A program made the position numbers and the translations under genes. From the NCBI GenBank assembly GCA_020848655.1, contig JADLHU010000040.1:1-46571 (forward strand): a stretch of DNA of 46,571 bases. Direction: 5' to 3'. Below the pieces are notes generated by a model, which was not told where the DNA came from, searched no databases, and saw only the letters and a list, made by a program, of their open reading frames with translations. Shown here piece after piece: positions 24,770 through 33,873 of this stretch. How positions within the stretch are numbered: position 1 is the first letter of the stretch; the number at the start of each line of letters is the position of its first letter. Source of the DNA: Novosphingobium sp. (GTDB lineage: Bacteria > Pseudomonadota > Alphaproteobacteria > Sphingomonadales > Sphingomonadaceae).

Positions 24770-26545
24770 TCAGAACCGGCAGGCCGCGTCGTCGGTGCCT
24801 GGAACCCGTTCCCACTGCCAGGCATCGACGGTTTCGCCGCGCGGCAGGTAGGCAATCGTGAATATCCCGTCGCCGCGCCGGATGCGCAACGTGATCCGCC
24901 GGGCCTGATCGCCCTGGATCGCGTCCTGCGGCACCGGATCGACGATCTCGTCGCCATCGCGCAAGCCGGCAAGCGCGGCGGCCGATCCGGCGACCAGTCC
25001 ACTCACCACGCGCCTCGGCTGCGCCAGGACATCGGGCTGGAAACCCAGTTCGTAGCGGCGCAGCGGCCTGGCCACCCGGCGGAAGCATGGCCCGAAGGCA
25101 TCGGACGCCGGCAGCGGCATGTCACCGGCCAGGAAGCCCCGGAAGCGAGCCACCGCCGCATCGCCCAGATGCTGCTCAAGCAGCGTTTCCCAATCGGCAT
25201 TGCGCGTGCGCTTGCCCGATGCCTCGAGCGCCAGCATCGCCATGACCAGATCGTCCAGCGATCGCTTGCCCGCCGATGCCTTGCGCAGTTCATCATCAAG
25301 CGCGGCGAAATAAAGCATGCCGCGATCATAGGGCAGCGTGCGGATGCGGGTATCGGCCCAGAAGCGACGCGGCACCTCGCTGTTGGGCACCCGCGCCATC
25401 ACGCTGGTGTAATAGCGGGCTGCGGTCCAGTTGACGTCGTTGATATACTGCGCTGGTGTCAGCAACCCGAAGCGGAACGGCAGGCGCGCCTGAGAGAAGG
25501 TCGCCAGCCCCTCACCGAACCAAGAGGATTCCAGACCGCCCGGCTCGGTGATGAAGGGCTGGAAGGTGTGAAACATCTCGTGCGCCAGCGTGATGCGGAT
25601 CTTGTCGAGGTCTTCGCAGCTATCCTTGCCGAACGTGGTCACGAAAGCATGATGCAGCCCGACGCCGCCGCCAGCGTTGACGGGATTATGGCGCAGGAAC
25701 ACGCCATAAGGCTGCGCATCGTGCCGCCCGAAGAAGCGCGCATAGCGGGCGTGGAGATCGCCGGTCCAGCCGAGGAGTTCGCCTGCGTCGAAACACGGCT
25801 TGCCCTGCCAGGCGCCGAAGAAGCCGGCATCGGGCACTTTGCCCGGCCAGGTGCCGATCCTGCCGGCCATGAAGAACGACATGCGCAACTGCGCACCGTC
25901 AAGCGGCTCGGACGAGGCTCTGCGGCCTTCGCCCAGCGAGCTTACCCCCCGGCTGCCGGCCGGTGCGCGCGACAGGTCCCAGTCGAACGTGGTGCGATAG
26001 CGCGCATCGCCGGGCGGAAGCAGCAGGAACATGTGGCCCGCCGCCGAAACGCCGCCGCCATCGGCGCTGAACGCGAACGGCGGCGCAGGGCCACGCGGCG
26101 GCAGCGTCGCTTCGGCGGGAACCGAATAGCGCACGGTCACCGGCCCGCGCACCGCCCGGTCGGCGATCCATTCGCGCGAAGGCCCGCCCCCGGTGGCATC
26201 GCGCATTCCGGTTTCGGGCAAGTCGATGTCGCGGGCTGTCAGCGAAAGCGGCCCGATGGCATCGCGGGCCGCAAGCCCGGACAGCACCGTGGCGACCGTA
26301 TCCACATTGCTGGTGACCAATGGCAGGCGCAACAGCGGCGTACCCCGCGCGGACGAGATCCCATCGAACCGCAGCGTCACGGCAACGCGGCCGATCCGGT
26401 CTGGCCCGGCGCGCGCGGCGATGGGGGCGACCGTCACGGTGATCGCAGGGCGCGGTTCCGCCGCTTTCGCCGCCGCAGCGCCAGGCACGCCGGACAGCGC
26501 CACCAGGGCGATGATCGCCACAAGACCCGTCGTGCTGTTCATCAT
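24770..26545 (-). CDS. Exported HExxH metallopeptidase with C-terminal PDZ-like domain (M61-like)
   Basis: The 591-residue protein starts with a signal peptide (about 1-27). A beta-rich N-terminal half is followed by a zinc-peptidase core with HEMFH at residues 322-326, SSWFGEGLATF about 20 residues later supplying the third-ligand glutamate, and a C-terminal PDZ-like segment (VVSGLVAGSAAALAGLRDGDEIV). This is the layout of M61 glycyl-aminopeptidase relatives, though similarity looks distant and the substrate is unknown. MM at 26545 is chosen as start because GGGGTG lies upstream and a signal peptide follows. It is the last gene of the amino-acid/peptide module; a rho-independent terminator stands only 27 bp before it. 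Confidence 0.82.
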   Translation of the reverse strand: MMNSTTGLVAIIALVALSGVPGAAAAKAAEPRPAITVTVAPIAARAGPDRIGRVAVTLRFDGISSARGTPLLRLPLVTSNVDTVATVLSGLAARDAIGPLSLTARDIDLPETGMRDATGGGPSREWIADRAVRGPVTVRYSVPAEATLPPRGPAPPFAFSADGGGVSAAGHMFLLLPPGDARYRTTFDWDLSRAPAGSRGVSSLGEGRRASSEPLDGAQLRMSFFMAGRIGTWPGKVPDAGFFGAWQGKPCFDAGELLGWTGDLHARYARFFGRHDAQPYGVFLRHNPVNAGGGVGLHHAFVTTFGKDSCEDLDKIRITLAHEMFHTFQPFITEPGGLESSWFGEGLATFSQARLPFRFGLLTPAQYINDVNWTAARYYTSVMARVPNSEVPRRFWADTRIRTLPYDRGMLYFAALDDELRKASAGKRSLDDLVMAMLALEASGKRTRNADWETLLEQHLGDAAVARFRGFLAGDMPLPASDAFGPCFRRVARPLRRYELGFQPDVLAQPRRVVSGLVAGSAAALAGLRDGDEIVDPVPQDAIQGDQARRITLRIRRGDGIFTIAYLPRGETVDAWQWERVPGTDDAACRF

Positions 26546-26571
26546 GCACCCCATGTTACCGTGCGCCGATG

Positions 26572-26605
26572 AAAAAGGCGCGCGAAACACCGTTCCGCAC
26601 GCCTT
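26572..26605 (-). terminator. Rho-independent terminator after the TBDR gene
   Basis: Read on the minus strand, AAGGCGTGCG (26605-26596) pairs with CGCGCGCCTT (26584-26575) in a 10-bp stem with one G-U pair, an 11-base loop, and a run of five T counting the stem end. It lies 57 bp after the receptor stop and 27 bp before the peptidase start. It either ends the receptor transcript or acts as an attenuator in front of the peptidase gene. Confidence 0.65.
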
Positions 26606-26661
26606 CCCGATACGTCCCGTGCCGGTCCCTGCCCGCTTGCGAGCCGGGGCGGCAGCATGGT

Positions 26662-28908
26662 TTAGAACGTCCGCGCGAACGAGACACCGAAGATGCGCGG
26701 CTGGATGAACAGCGCGGTCGGCGTGGTCGTGCCGTTGCGGTTGTCCGCGATCGAAACGCCGCGCTTGTCGAACAGGTTGCGGACGTAAAGCCCCAAGGTC
26801 CAGTCCCGATCGTAGACCAGGCCCGCGCGCAGATCGAACACGGTGTAGCCGGGCATCAGGATGCGGGGGCGCGTGGCATCGTCCGAATTCGTCTGGAATT
26901 GGCCGGGACGATCACCAAGGTAGATCAGCGAAAAGCCGATATTGCCATCAAGATCGGGATTGATGGGGAAATTCTGCTGCGCCGAGATGCTGCCCGCGAC
27001 CTTGGCCGAGAACGGCAGCCGATCGCCCGGCACGCCCCGGAATCCCGTGCCGCCCTGAAGGTCCAGGATGTCCTGCGTGATCGTGGCATCGGTGAACGCG
27101 ATATTGGCGTCGATCGACATGCCGGCCCACGGCGTGATGTTCGCCGAGAATTCCAGCCCGCGGCTGCGGGCCTTGCCACCATTGTCCACGAAGGTCAGCG
27201 AGGTGATCGGATCAGCGCCCTGGAGCTGGATGTCCTTCCAGTCGATCTGGAACAGCGAGGCATCGATGGTCAGGAAGTCGGGAACCACCTTGCCCTTGAA
27301 GCCCAACTCATAGTTGATCACGCGGTCCGAACCGAACGAGCTCGGCGCGCCCGGAGGCGATCCGATGTTCGGGCCGCCGGGCCGATAGCCGCTGGCGACG
27401 CGCAGATAGGCCATGATATCCGGCGTGAAGTGATAGGTGGGTGAAACCAGCCAGGTGAAGGCGCTGTCGCTGGAACGGCCCGGGGTCGTCCCGGTCACGC
27501 CAAAGACGCCCTCGACTTCCGGCGCCAGGATCAGGTTGCTGAAGTTCTTCTGCTTGTTGTGCGCGTAACGGCCGCCGAACTGCACATCGAACTTTTCGGT
27601 GACGTGCCACGTAAGGTCGGCAAAGCCCGCATATTCGCGGTAGCTGCCGGGGCCGGTGCCGATGTAGGGCAAGCCCGTGCCACTGCCGCTCATGATCAGG
27701 GTCTGGTCGGTGGAGGCATGTTCGATGGTATAGAACCCGCCGACCAGCCAACTGAACGCTGGCGTATCGCCCGCGATGCGCAGTTCCTGCGAGAACTTGT
27801 GGGTCTTGTCCGCGTTCGCGATCTGCACGTTGGGCCGCGTGGCAAGCCCATAGCGAGCGCGAAGCAGGCCGCCGAACACCGCGCTTACGTCGCTGGTGAT
27901 GACGTTGTCCGCCCGGCTCCAGGCGCTGATCGAGGTGATCGCCGCATTGCCCAGGTCAAGGTCGGCGCGCGCCGTGTAGAGCTTGAACTTGGCGATGTTG
28001 ACCGAATCGAGCGAGTTGATCGTGAGATCGCCATCGACCGGATCGAACGTGGTGGGCGCGGTGTTGTCGGTGATGCAGGCCGCGCAGATGCGCACGCCGC
28101 CCGCCACAACCGCAAGGTCGCTGTTGATCGCGTCGGTCTTCTGGTGCAGCGCCGAGAAGACCAGGCGCAAGTTGTCGGTCGGCTTGACCAGCGCCGCAGC
28201 GCGGAAGCCCCAGACATCGCGGGTGTTAGTATCCTTCTTGGCGGTGCGCGCATTGTCGAGATAGGGCGCATCCTCGCGCTTGAAGCCGCTACCGCTTACC
28301 GCCAGCCAGTCGGACACCGGGATGTTGACCGAACCACGCAGCGAATAACCGGTATCACCGTGCGAAGCTGCGGTCGCGCCCAGTTCGGCGCGGCCCGAAA
28401 ACTTCTCGGTGCTGGGTTCCTTGAGCACGTACTTGATCAGCCCGCCCAGGCTTGCCGCGCCATAGAGCGTGCCCTGCGGACCGCGCAGCACTTCGACACG
28501 ATCGATCGCGCTGGCATCGAAATCGGGAAGCGGCGGCTGCCCGGTCGCGGTGGTGCCGCCGAACTGCACGTCATCAACCAGCAGCGCGACGGTGGGACCG
28601 GTGGCGCCGCCGGTGGTCACGCCGCGCAGCGAAATCGCCGAAACGCGCTGACCGGCATACTGGAGCCCGGGAATGCGGTTGTAGTAGTCGGAAAGGCGAT
28701 TCATGTTCTGCGTCGTCAGCGTTTCCGACGAAACGGCGCTGATCGCCACCGGCACGTCGATCAGCCGCTCGTTGCGCTTCTGCGCCGTGACCACGATTTC
28801 CGATCCCGTCTGCTCTTCGGCCGGCGCGGCCTGCGCCATTGCGGGCATTGCCGCCGCCAGCGCGGCCATCGCCGCCGAGCATGCCATGACCTGCTTGATC
28901 CCGTTCAT
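26662..28908 (-). CDS. TonB-dependent receptor of the amino-acid/peptide module
   Basis: The 748-residue outer-membrane receptor has a signal peptide (about 1-27, AMAQA), a TonB-box-like SEIVVTAQKRNE, a plug domain (DVPVAISAVSSETL, IDRVEVLRGPQGTLYGAASLGGLIKYVLKEP) and a 22-strand-type barrel ending in the canonical SFARTF. There is no STN domain. GGAGG stands before the start at 28908. It follows an aminotransferase gene on the same strand and precedes an exported peptidase gene, so its ligand may be a peptide or amino-acid conjugate rather than an iron chelate; that is inferred from context alone. A cysteine pair (RICAACITD) in an extracellular-looking loop may form a disulfide. Confidence 0.93.
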   Translation of the reverse strand: MNGIKQVMACSAAMAALAAAMPAMAQAAPAEEQTGSEIVVTAQKRNERLIDVPVAISAVSSETLTTQNMNRLSDYYNRIPGLQYAGQRVSAISLRGVTTGGATGPTVALLVDDVQFGGTTATGQPPLPDFDASAIDRVEVLRGPQGTLYGAASLGGLIKYVLKEPSTEKFSGRAELGATAASHGDTGYSLRGSVNIPVSDWLAVSGSGFKREDAPYLDNARTAKKDTNTRDVWGFRAAALVKPTDNLRLVFSALHQKTDAINSDLAVVAGGVRICAACITDNTAPTTFDPVDGDLTINSLDSVNIAKFKLYTARADLDLGNAAITSISAWSRADNVITSDVSAVFGGLLRARYGLATRPNVQIANADKTHKFSQELRIAGDTPAFSWLVGGFYTIEHASTDQTLIMSGSGTGLPYIGTGPGSYREYAGFADLTWHVTEKFDVQFGGRYAHNKQKNFSNLILAPEVEGVFGVTGTTPGRSSDSAFTWLVSPTYHFTPDIMAYLRVASGYRPGGPNIGSPPGAPSSFGSDRVINYELGFKGKVVPDFLTIDASLFQIDWKDIQLQGADPITSLTFVDNGGKARSRGLEFSANITPWAGMSIDANIAFTDATITQDILDLQGGTGFRGVPGDRLPFSAKVAGSISAQQNFPINPDLDGNIGFSLIYLGDRPGQFQTNSDDATRPRILMPGYTVFDLRAGLVYDRDWTLGLYVRNLFDKRGVSIADNRNGTTTPTALFIQPRIFGVSFARTF

Positions 28909-29076
28909 CTTGATGACCTCCACTGATCGTGTTTCGCCCGCGCTACGCCGAACCGGCGCGCGCGATGTCGATGCTTGTTCCCGTTGCGCCCGAAGCGGCC
29001 CGTTTGGCGCCCCCTGCCCGGGGCGTGCCCTTTGCGAGGGCACCTTCGAATTTATAATCGGAACGCCGCGCCAGAG

Positions 29077-30309
29077 TTATTTTGATTTGCCGTCCGCGCT
29101 CTGCTGCGCGCATAAACTTTTGCGAAACTCGCCATCGGAAGGAAAATTTTCCTCGTCTGGCGCGTCGCCCCCAACATAGTGGCGCAATCCGTCCTCAAGC
29201 GCGGCAAGCCCTGCGTCCAGTCGGTCACGGTCCAGGCAGAAACCGATCCGCACCCGCCCCGGCGCACCGAAATATTCGCCCGGGGCCACCAGCACCCCCG
29301 ACCGCACGATCAGCCAACGCGAAAACGCGCGCGTGTCGGCGATTCCGGGAAGCGACGGGAAGCAGATGCAACCATCGTCGGGCAGGACGCCGCCCACCAG
29401 GCCTTCGGCGGCCAGGCGCGTGAACCAGGCATCGAAAACCGGGCGGCAGCGCTCGACATACCCTCGCGAATGCGCGTCGAACAACGCGCGCTGCGCCATG
29501 ACCTGCGCGGCAACGGCGTGCGACAGCGTGGAGATGCCGAACTCCACGCTTTCGCTGATCCGGCGGATCGAAGCGACGACATCGCGCGCGCCGATGATCC
29601 AGCCGCAGCGCAGCGCGCCCAGCCCGTAAATCTTGGTCAGGCTCGACAGGCTGATCACCGCCGGCGACAGCGCTGCGGCGGCGCAAGGGCGCACCGCCTT
29701 GCTGGTATAATCCGCATAGACCTCGTCCACCACCAGCAGGAATCCACGCCGTTCGGCCAGCGCGGCCAGCGCCACCATATCGGCGTGATCGACAGGCATT
29801 CCCGAGGGATTGTGCAGGTTCGAGATGACCACAACGCGCGTCTCGGGACGCAACCGTGCCTCGACTTCGGCGACATCGATGGAAAAACGCTCACCCTTGC
29901 GCGCGAAAGTGTCGACCGCCACACCCTGGACTTCGCCCAGGCAGGTGAACAAGTCGAAGCCCGGAGTCTCGACCAGCACATGGTCGCCCGGCGACAGCAT
30001 GGCCCGATAGATCAGCGCCAGCCCCCCGGTCGCCCCGGTGGTGCACAGCACTTCGTCGTGCGTTACCCCGTACTGCGCGGCCAGCATCTCGCGCACGAAC
30101 GGATTGCCGCCGGCGAAAGCGCTGACATAGTAGCGCGAGAATTCCGGGTCCGCCGTCTGGAGCACGGCCTGGCGAAGCAGTTCGCGCGGTTCGGGAACCG
30201 AGCTTTCGAAAAGGCTCACGACATCGCCGTCGCGCGCGCGCGCCATGGCGACTGCCTGGCGAACCCACTGGGCGTAACTGCCGTCGTGCATCATCGTCTT
30301 GGCATCCAT
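29077..30309 (-). CDS. PLP-dependent aminotransferase, class I/II fold
   Basis: A 410-residue fold-type I PLP enzyme. Landmarks are the cofactor phosphate segment TTGATGGLALIYRAM, the asparagine in NLHNPSGMPV, the aspartate in VVDEVYADY, the Schiff-base lysine K226 in SSLTKIYGLGALRCGW, and the substrate-carboxylate arginine in RVRIGF. The substrate cannot be named; aromatic or branched amino acids, or a C-S lyase activity, are possible. It could in principle supply the tyrosine transamination step missing from the phhA operon, but its neighbours tie it rather to the permease/receptor module. The ribosome-binding site before 30309 is weak. The gap behind it (28909-29076) carries two GC-rich inverted repeats without T tracts. 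Confidence 0.88.
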   Translation of the reverse strand: MDAKTMMHDGSYAQWVRQAVAMARARDGDVVSLFESSVPEPRELLRQAVLQTADPEFSRYYVSAFAGGNPFVREMLAAQYGVTHDEVLCTTGATGGLALIYRAMLSPGDHVLVETPGFDLFTCLGEVQGVAVDTFARKGERFSIDVAEVEARLRPETRVVVISNLHNPSGMPVDHADMVALAALAERRGFLLVVDEVYADYTSKAVRPCAAAALSPAVISLSSLTKIYGLGALRCGWIIGARDVVASIRRISESVEFGISTLSHAVAAQVMAQRALFDAHSRGYVERCRPVFDAWFTRLAAEGLVGGVLPDDGCICFPSLPGIADTRAFSRWLIVRSGVLVAPGEYFGAPGRVRIGFCLDRDRLDAGLAALEDGLRHYVGGDAPDEENFPSDGEFRKSLCAQQSADGKSK

Positions 30310-30427
30310 ATTCTACCGGCATTCTTCCGCCGGCTTTCACACATCCCGGACAGGCCCGCATTTTAAGGCCGGCAACCCGCACGAATTATTCTATCTGCCT
30401 GTTCAGCACCTTGTTTCCGCATAATTT

Positions 30428-30448
30428 GATCGGCCAGCGGGGCCGACC
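30428..30448 (-). terminator. Stem-loop just after the APC permease stop
   Basis: GATCGGCC-AGCGG-GGCCGACC forms an 8-bp stem with one G-U pair, starting 11 bp beyond the permease stop codon. There is no T tract after it on the minus strand, so it may be a weak or rho-assisted terminator, or a processing barrier, rather than a classic terminator. A CGCATAAT element like those before the operon (34971-35032) overlaps at 30419-30426. Confidence 0.35.
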
Positions 30449-30458
30449 GCGTTGGTTT

Positions 30459-31778
30459 TCACCGCGCATCGTACCGCTGCTTCGCGAACCAGTAGACCAG
30501 CCCGATCACGAACCAGGCCCCGATCAGCGCATAAGGGCGCGGATCGGCCTCGATCCCCAGCAGGGCCATGATCAGCGCGCAGACCACGCCCGCATAGCCG
30601 ACCACGACCACCGTGCGTGGCGCGATCCGCACGCGCGCCCGCGCGTGGATTTCGGGATGCTTGCGCGCCACGACCGTCGCCGAATAGGAGCAGGCCATGT
30701 ATTTCATCATGGTCGGGACATTGACCGCGAGCAGCAGGAAAACCAGGCTGGGCGGCAGCATCAGCCCCATCATCGCACAAAAGTAGGCAAGGACGATGGC
30801 CCGGTGCGGCGTGCCGAAGCGCGGGTGGATCGCGTCCAGCCAGCGCGGCAGCGCCCCGCCGCGCGCCATCGCGAAAAGGCTGCGCGAGAACATCAGTGCC
30901 GAAGCGTTCATCGATTTGGATATCGACAGGCAGGCGGCGCTGACGATCAGCGGCACGGCAAGATCGCCCAGTGCCGCGTTGGCGGCGCTCAGCAGCGGCG
31001 CCTTGCTGGCCCCGAGGACACCGGGGCCGACCAGGCCCAGCGCGGTCACCGCGACAAGGCCGTAGACCACCACCGTCAGGCCGATCGCCAGCGCGATGCC
31101 CAGCGGGATGTTGCGGCTGGCGTCGCGCACTTCCTCGCCGATTTCCACCGCGGATTCGATGCCCATGAACAGGCTGATCATCAGCGGCACCGCCGCCAGG
31201 ATGGCCAGCGGCGGCGCAGCCAGACGAGTGCCGACCAGCGCCGGGTCCAGCAGCGGCAGCCCCGCCGCGACGAAAATCGCCAGCGCGATCAGCAGCAGCC
31301 CCATCAACCACGATTGCATGCGCGCCGCGATCGAAACGCCCACGTAGTTCAGCGCGAATATCGCGGTGATCGCCACGGCCATGGCCGGCTTCAGCGGGAT
31401 CGCCACGACCATGCCGAGATAGCCCAGCATGACTTGCGACAGGATCGTCAGCGCCCCGACGTTGGCGATGATCCGCAGCCACGCGATCATGAAGCCGACG
31501 CCCGGGTGGATGAAGCGGCTGGGCCATTCATACGATGCACCCGACACCGGCAGCGCCGAACCGAGATAAGCATAGGCCACGGCGAAGACCAGCATCGGCA
31601 GCGCGGCGATGCCCATCGCCGCCAGCAGTCCCGATCCCGCCACTTCGGCGGTCGGCTGGAGGATCGAGAAGATCGACACCCCGATCGCGGTGCCCGCGCC
31701 GAAGGTCACGACGCCGAGCAGGCCGACGCTCTTGCGCAAGGTCGTGACCTTCGGCGTTGGCTGGGGTTCAATGCTCAT
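30459..31778 (-). CDS. APC-superfamily amino acid permease
   Basis: The 439-residue protein has about 12 membrane segments and the helix-1 signature LRKSVGLLGVVTFGAGTAIGVSIFSIL with the small-residue break that binds the substrate in APC carriers, followed by GASYEWPSRFIHPGVGFMIAW and SLFMGIESAVEIGEEVRDASRNIP. It should move an amino acid or related amine across the inner membrane. The start at 31778 lies inside the end of the amidohydrolase gene, overlapping by 11 bp, so the two are translationally linked. It is preceded by GGATGGGCAC. A stem-loop follows its stop. Confidence 0.9.
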   Translation of the reverse strand: MSIEPQPTPKVTTLRKSVGLLGVVTFGAGTAIGVSIFSILQPTAEVAGSGLLAAMGIAALPMLVFAVAYAYLGSALPVSGASYEWPSRFIHPGVGFMIAWLRIIANVGALTILSQVMLGYLGMVVAIPLKPAMAVAITAIFALNYVGVSIAARMQSWLMGLLLIALAIFVAAGLPLLDPALVGTRLAAPPLAILAAVPLMISLFMGIESAVEIGEEVRDASRNIPLGIALAIGLTVVVYGLVAVTALGLVGPGVLGASKAPLLSAANAALGDLAVPLIVSAACLSISKSMNASALMFSRSLFAMARGGALPRWLDAIHPRFGTPHRAIVLAYFCAMMGLMLPPSLVFLLLAVNVPTMMKYMACSYSATVVARKHPEIHARARVRIAPRTVVVVGYAGVVCALIMALLGIEADPRPYALIGAWFVIGLVYWFAKQRYDAR

Positions 31779-33873
31779 GATCGTGCCCATCCTGGCCAAA
31801 GCCCGCCGCGACGGGGGTTGTCGTTCGTTCGGCCACTTTCGCCGCCGGCCGTATCGGCGGGGGCGTGGTGAACGGCTGGATACCCAGGGCCGCGTGGATT
31901 TCGGCCGGGAAATAGACGACCCCGCCGCGCACCACCATGCGCGGGCGGCGGATTGCCGAAATGTCCTGCGTCGGATCGCCCGGCACCAGCACGAGATCGG
32001 CCAGCTTGCCGCGTTCGACCGTGCCCAGACGATCGGCCCGGCCAAGGAATTCCTCCGCCCCCAGCGTTGCCGAACGCAGCGCTTCGGCAGGAGAAAGTCC
32101 CGCCTTTACATAGAGTTCCAGTTCGCGCAGCAAGGCGAACCCGGTCGCATCGTCGGTGCCGGGCAGCAGGCGTATCCCCTCGCGGTGGAGCAGGCCGATC
32201 GTTTCGAGGACTTTGGCGAAGCCGCTGCGATAGGCGGCGTCCTGCGCCGCGTCCGCCACCGTCACGAAACTGCGCTTGCGGTAGCGCTGAAAGCCGATCG
32301 GCATGTGCCCGAGGAAGTCCTCCTGCCCTGGCGGAACCTGCCGCGCGCGGCTGAGCATGAGCTGCTCCAGGATCACAGAGGTGGGGTCTAGCGACACAGA
32401 GCGCGCCTTCATCAGGGCCAAAGTGCACCTGACCGGGGCCGATGCCAGGTCCAGCGCGCCCGCCCGCGCCATCGCCGTGAGACGCAGCGGCGTGCGGCTG
32501 TCCTCGCCCGGTTTCAGGATCCAACCCAGCATGAGCTGGTTGACGTGCGCGATCGAATCATAGCCGTCCTCGATCACCCGGTCGGGCGTATCGAAAGCGG
32601 GCACGTGGCCGGTGACTTTCAGGCCGAGGCGGTGCGCCTCGGTGGCGATCGGCCGGACCCAGTCAGGGTCCATGGAATTGTAGATCTTGATCTCGGCATA
32701 GCCGCGATCGGCGTACCAGCGCACCGCGTCCAGCGCCATTTCGGGCGTATCGGCGACGAAGCCGTTGCGTGCCGAATATGGGCTGCGCCCTTCGATGAAG
32801 CCGTTGGGCGAAATGCGTGGCCAGGCCACCTCGTTCGCTTCCGCGCGCGCGATCAGGCCTTGCAGGACGGCGTTGTCGTTGCCCATGTCGCGCGTCGCGG
32901 TGACGCCGGCGGCAAGGTGGAGCAGCCCGGACCCCAGCGTTGCGTGCGAATGCATGTCGTGCAACCCGGGATAGAGCGTGCCGCCCTCGCCATCGATCAC
33001 CACTTCATCGGGGGGCGGCGGCGCGCTGTCGCCGGGGATGATCCGCGTGATCGTGTCGCGCATCACGACAACGCTCGACAGCGCGGAACGAGTGCCGCTG
33101 GCCGGATCGAAGACATGGACGTTGCGGATGCGCAGCGGCGCGTCGAAGCGATGCGCGAGCCGCTGCTGGAGATCGCGCGCGCGCTCCATCTCCAGATCGG
33201 TGCCAAGCCGCGCAAGCGCGGGCGCGCTGCTTTCGTACCCGCTGCGGATCGTCATGCCATCGACCGCCGGGCCGAAGATGGCGAAAGGCCGTTCCTCGGC
33301 ATCAACCAGCAGATAGGCCGGCGCAAGCTGCACGCCGATCAGGCGATAGGCGGTGACTTCGATCGCGGCGTCTCCCGCGCCGATCGTCAGCGTCTTCAGC
33401 CGCTCCACCGTGACCTTGCCGGCCGGCAGCACCGTGATGCTGGGCCCCGGCCGGGCCAGCGCCACGCGCGCAGAGACCCACAGGGCGTAAGGGCTGTCAT
33501 CATTGACGACATAGAGCGGCGCGCTGGCGGCCCTGGCCGTGCCGGCATCGGCCTGGCTGGACCACCGCGCCCGGCCCTTCGCCCAGCCATAGCTCTCGTC
33601 CACGGTGCCGCCCATCAGCGAGGTGCCCTTGACGGTCCACGACAGCGGGATGCCATCGGGGCCGAAGCGCAGTTCCTCGCGATGCTTCGGACCGCGCCCG
33701 TTGTCGTCCACCCGGTAGTCGACGGTCGTGCGCGCGCCATCGGTCTCGGCGACGATCGCGCCGACGATCTCGTTGTTGGCGACGATCGACAGCCGCTCGA
33801 CCGAAGCGGCGAGCGCGGGCGCGCAGATGCCCCAGATCAGGGGCAGGACGGCAAGGAGCGAACGGGGCTTCAT
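31768..33873 (-). CDS. Exported amidohydrolase-superfamily enzyme with extra N-terminal domain
   Basis: The 701-residue protein has a signal peptide (about 1-22, ALAASVERL), about 230 residues of beta-rich sequence of unknown role, and then an imidazolonepropionase/prolidase-like amidohydrolase barrel. Metal and active-site motifs are H308-x-H310 in HDMHSHATLG, the lysine of YAEIKIYNS, the histidines of TGHVPAF and IAHVNQ, and the aspartate of LLPGTDDATG. It should hydrolyse a C-N bond in the periplasm, for example in a dipeptide or N-acyl amino acid. The C-terminus ends in a histidine/aspartate-rich GHDHEH that could bind metal. Start at 33873 overlaps the upstream gene's stop as ATGA. Confidence 0.88.
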   Translation of the reverse strand: MKPRSLLAVLPLIWGICAPALAASVERLSIVANNEIVGAIVAETDGARTTVDYRVDDNGRGPKHREELRFGPDGIPLSWTVKGTSLMGGTVDESYGWAKGRARWSSQADAGTARAASAPLYVVNDDSPYALWVSARVALARPGPSITVLPAGKVTVERLKTLTIGAGDAAIEVTAYRLIGVQLAPAYLLVDAEERPFAIFGPAVDGMTIRSGYESSAPALARLGTDLEMERARDLQQRLAHRFDAPLRIRNVHVFDPASGTRSALSSVVVMRDTITRIIPGDSAPPPPDEVVIDGEGGTLYPGLHDMHSHATLGSGLLHLAAGVTATRDMGNDNAVLQGLIARAEANEVAWPRISPNGFIEGRSPYSARNGFVADTPEMALDAVRWYADRGYAEIKIYNSMDPDWVRPIATEAHRLGLKVTGHVPAFDTPDRVIEDGYDSIAHVNQLMLGWILKPGEDSRTPLRLTAMARAGALDLASAPVRCTLALMKARSVSLDPTSVILEQLMLSRARQVPPGQEDFLGHMPIGFQRYRKRSFVTVADAAQDAAYRSGFAKVLETIGLLHREGIRLLPGTDDATGFALLRELELYVKAGLSPAEALRSATLGAEEFLGRADRLGTVERGKLADLVLVPGDPTQDISAIRRPRMVVRGGVVYFPAEIHAALGIQPFTTPPPIRPAAKVAERTTTPVAAGFGQDGHDHEH

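Noticed and set aside
28981..29043. GC-rich inverted repeats between aminotransferase and receptor genes as a terminator
   Set aside because: GTGCCC/GGGCAC and a neighbouring repeat have short arms and no T tract; chance repeats are common at this GC content.
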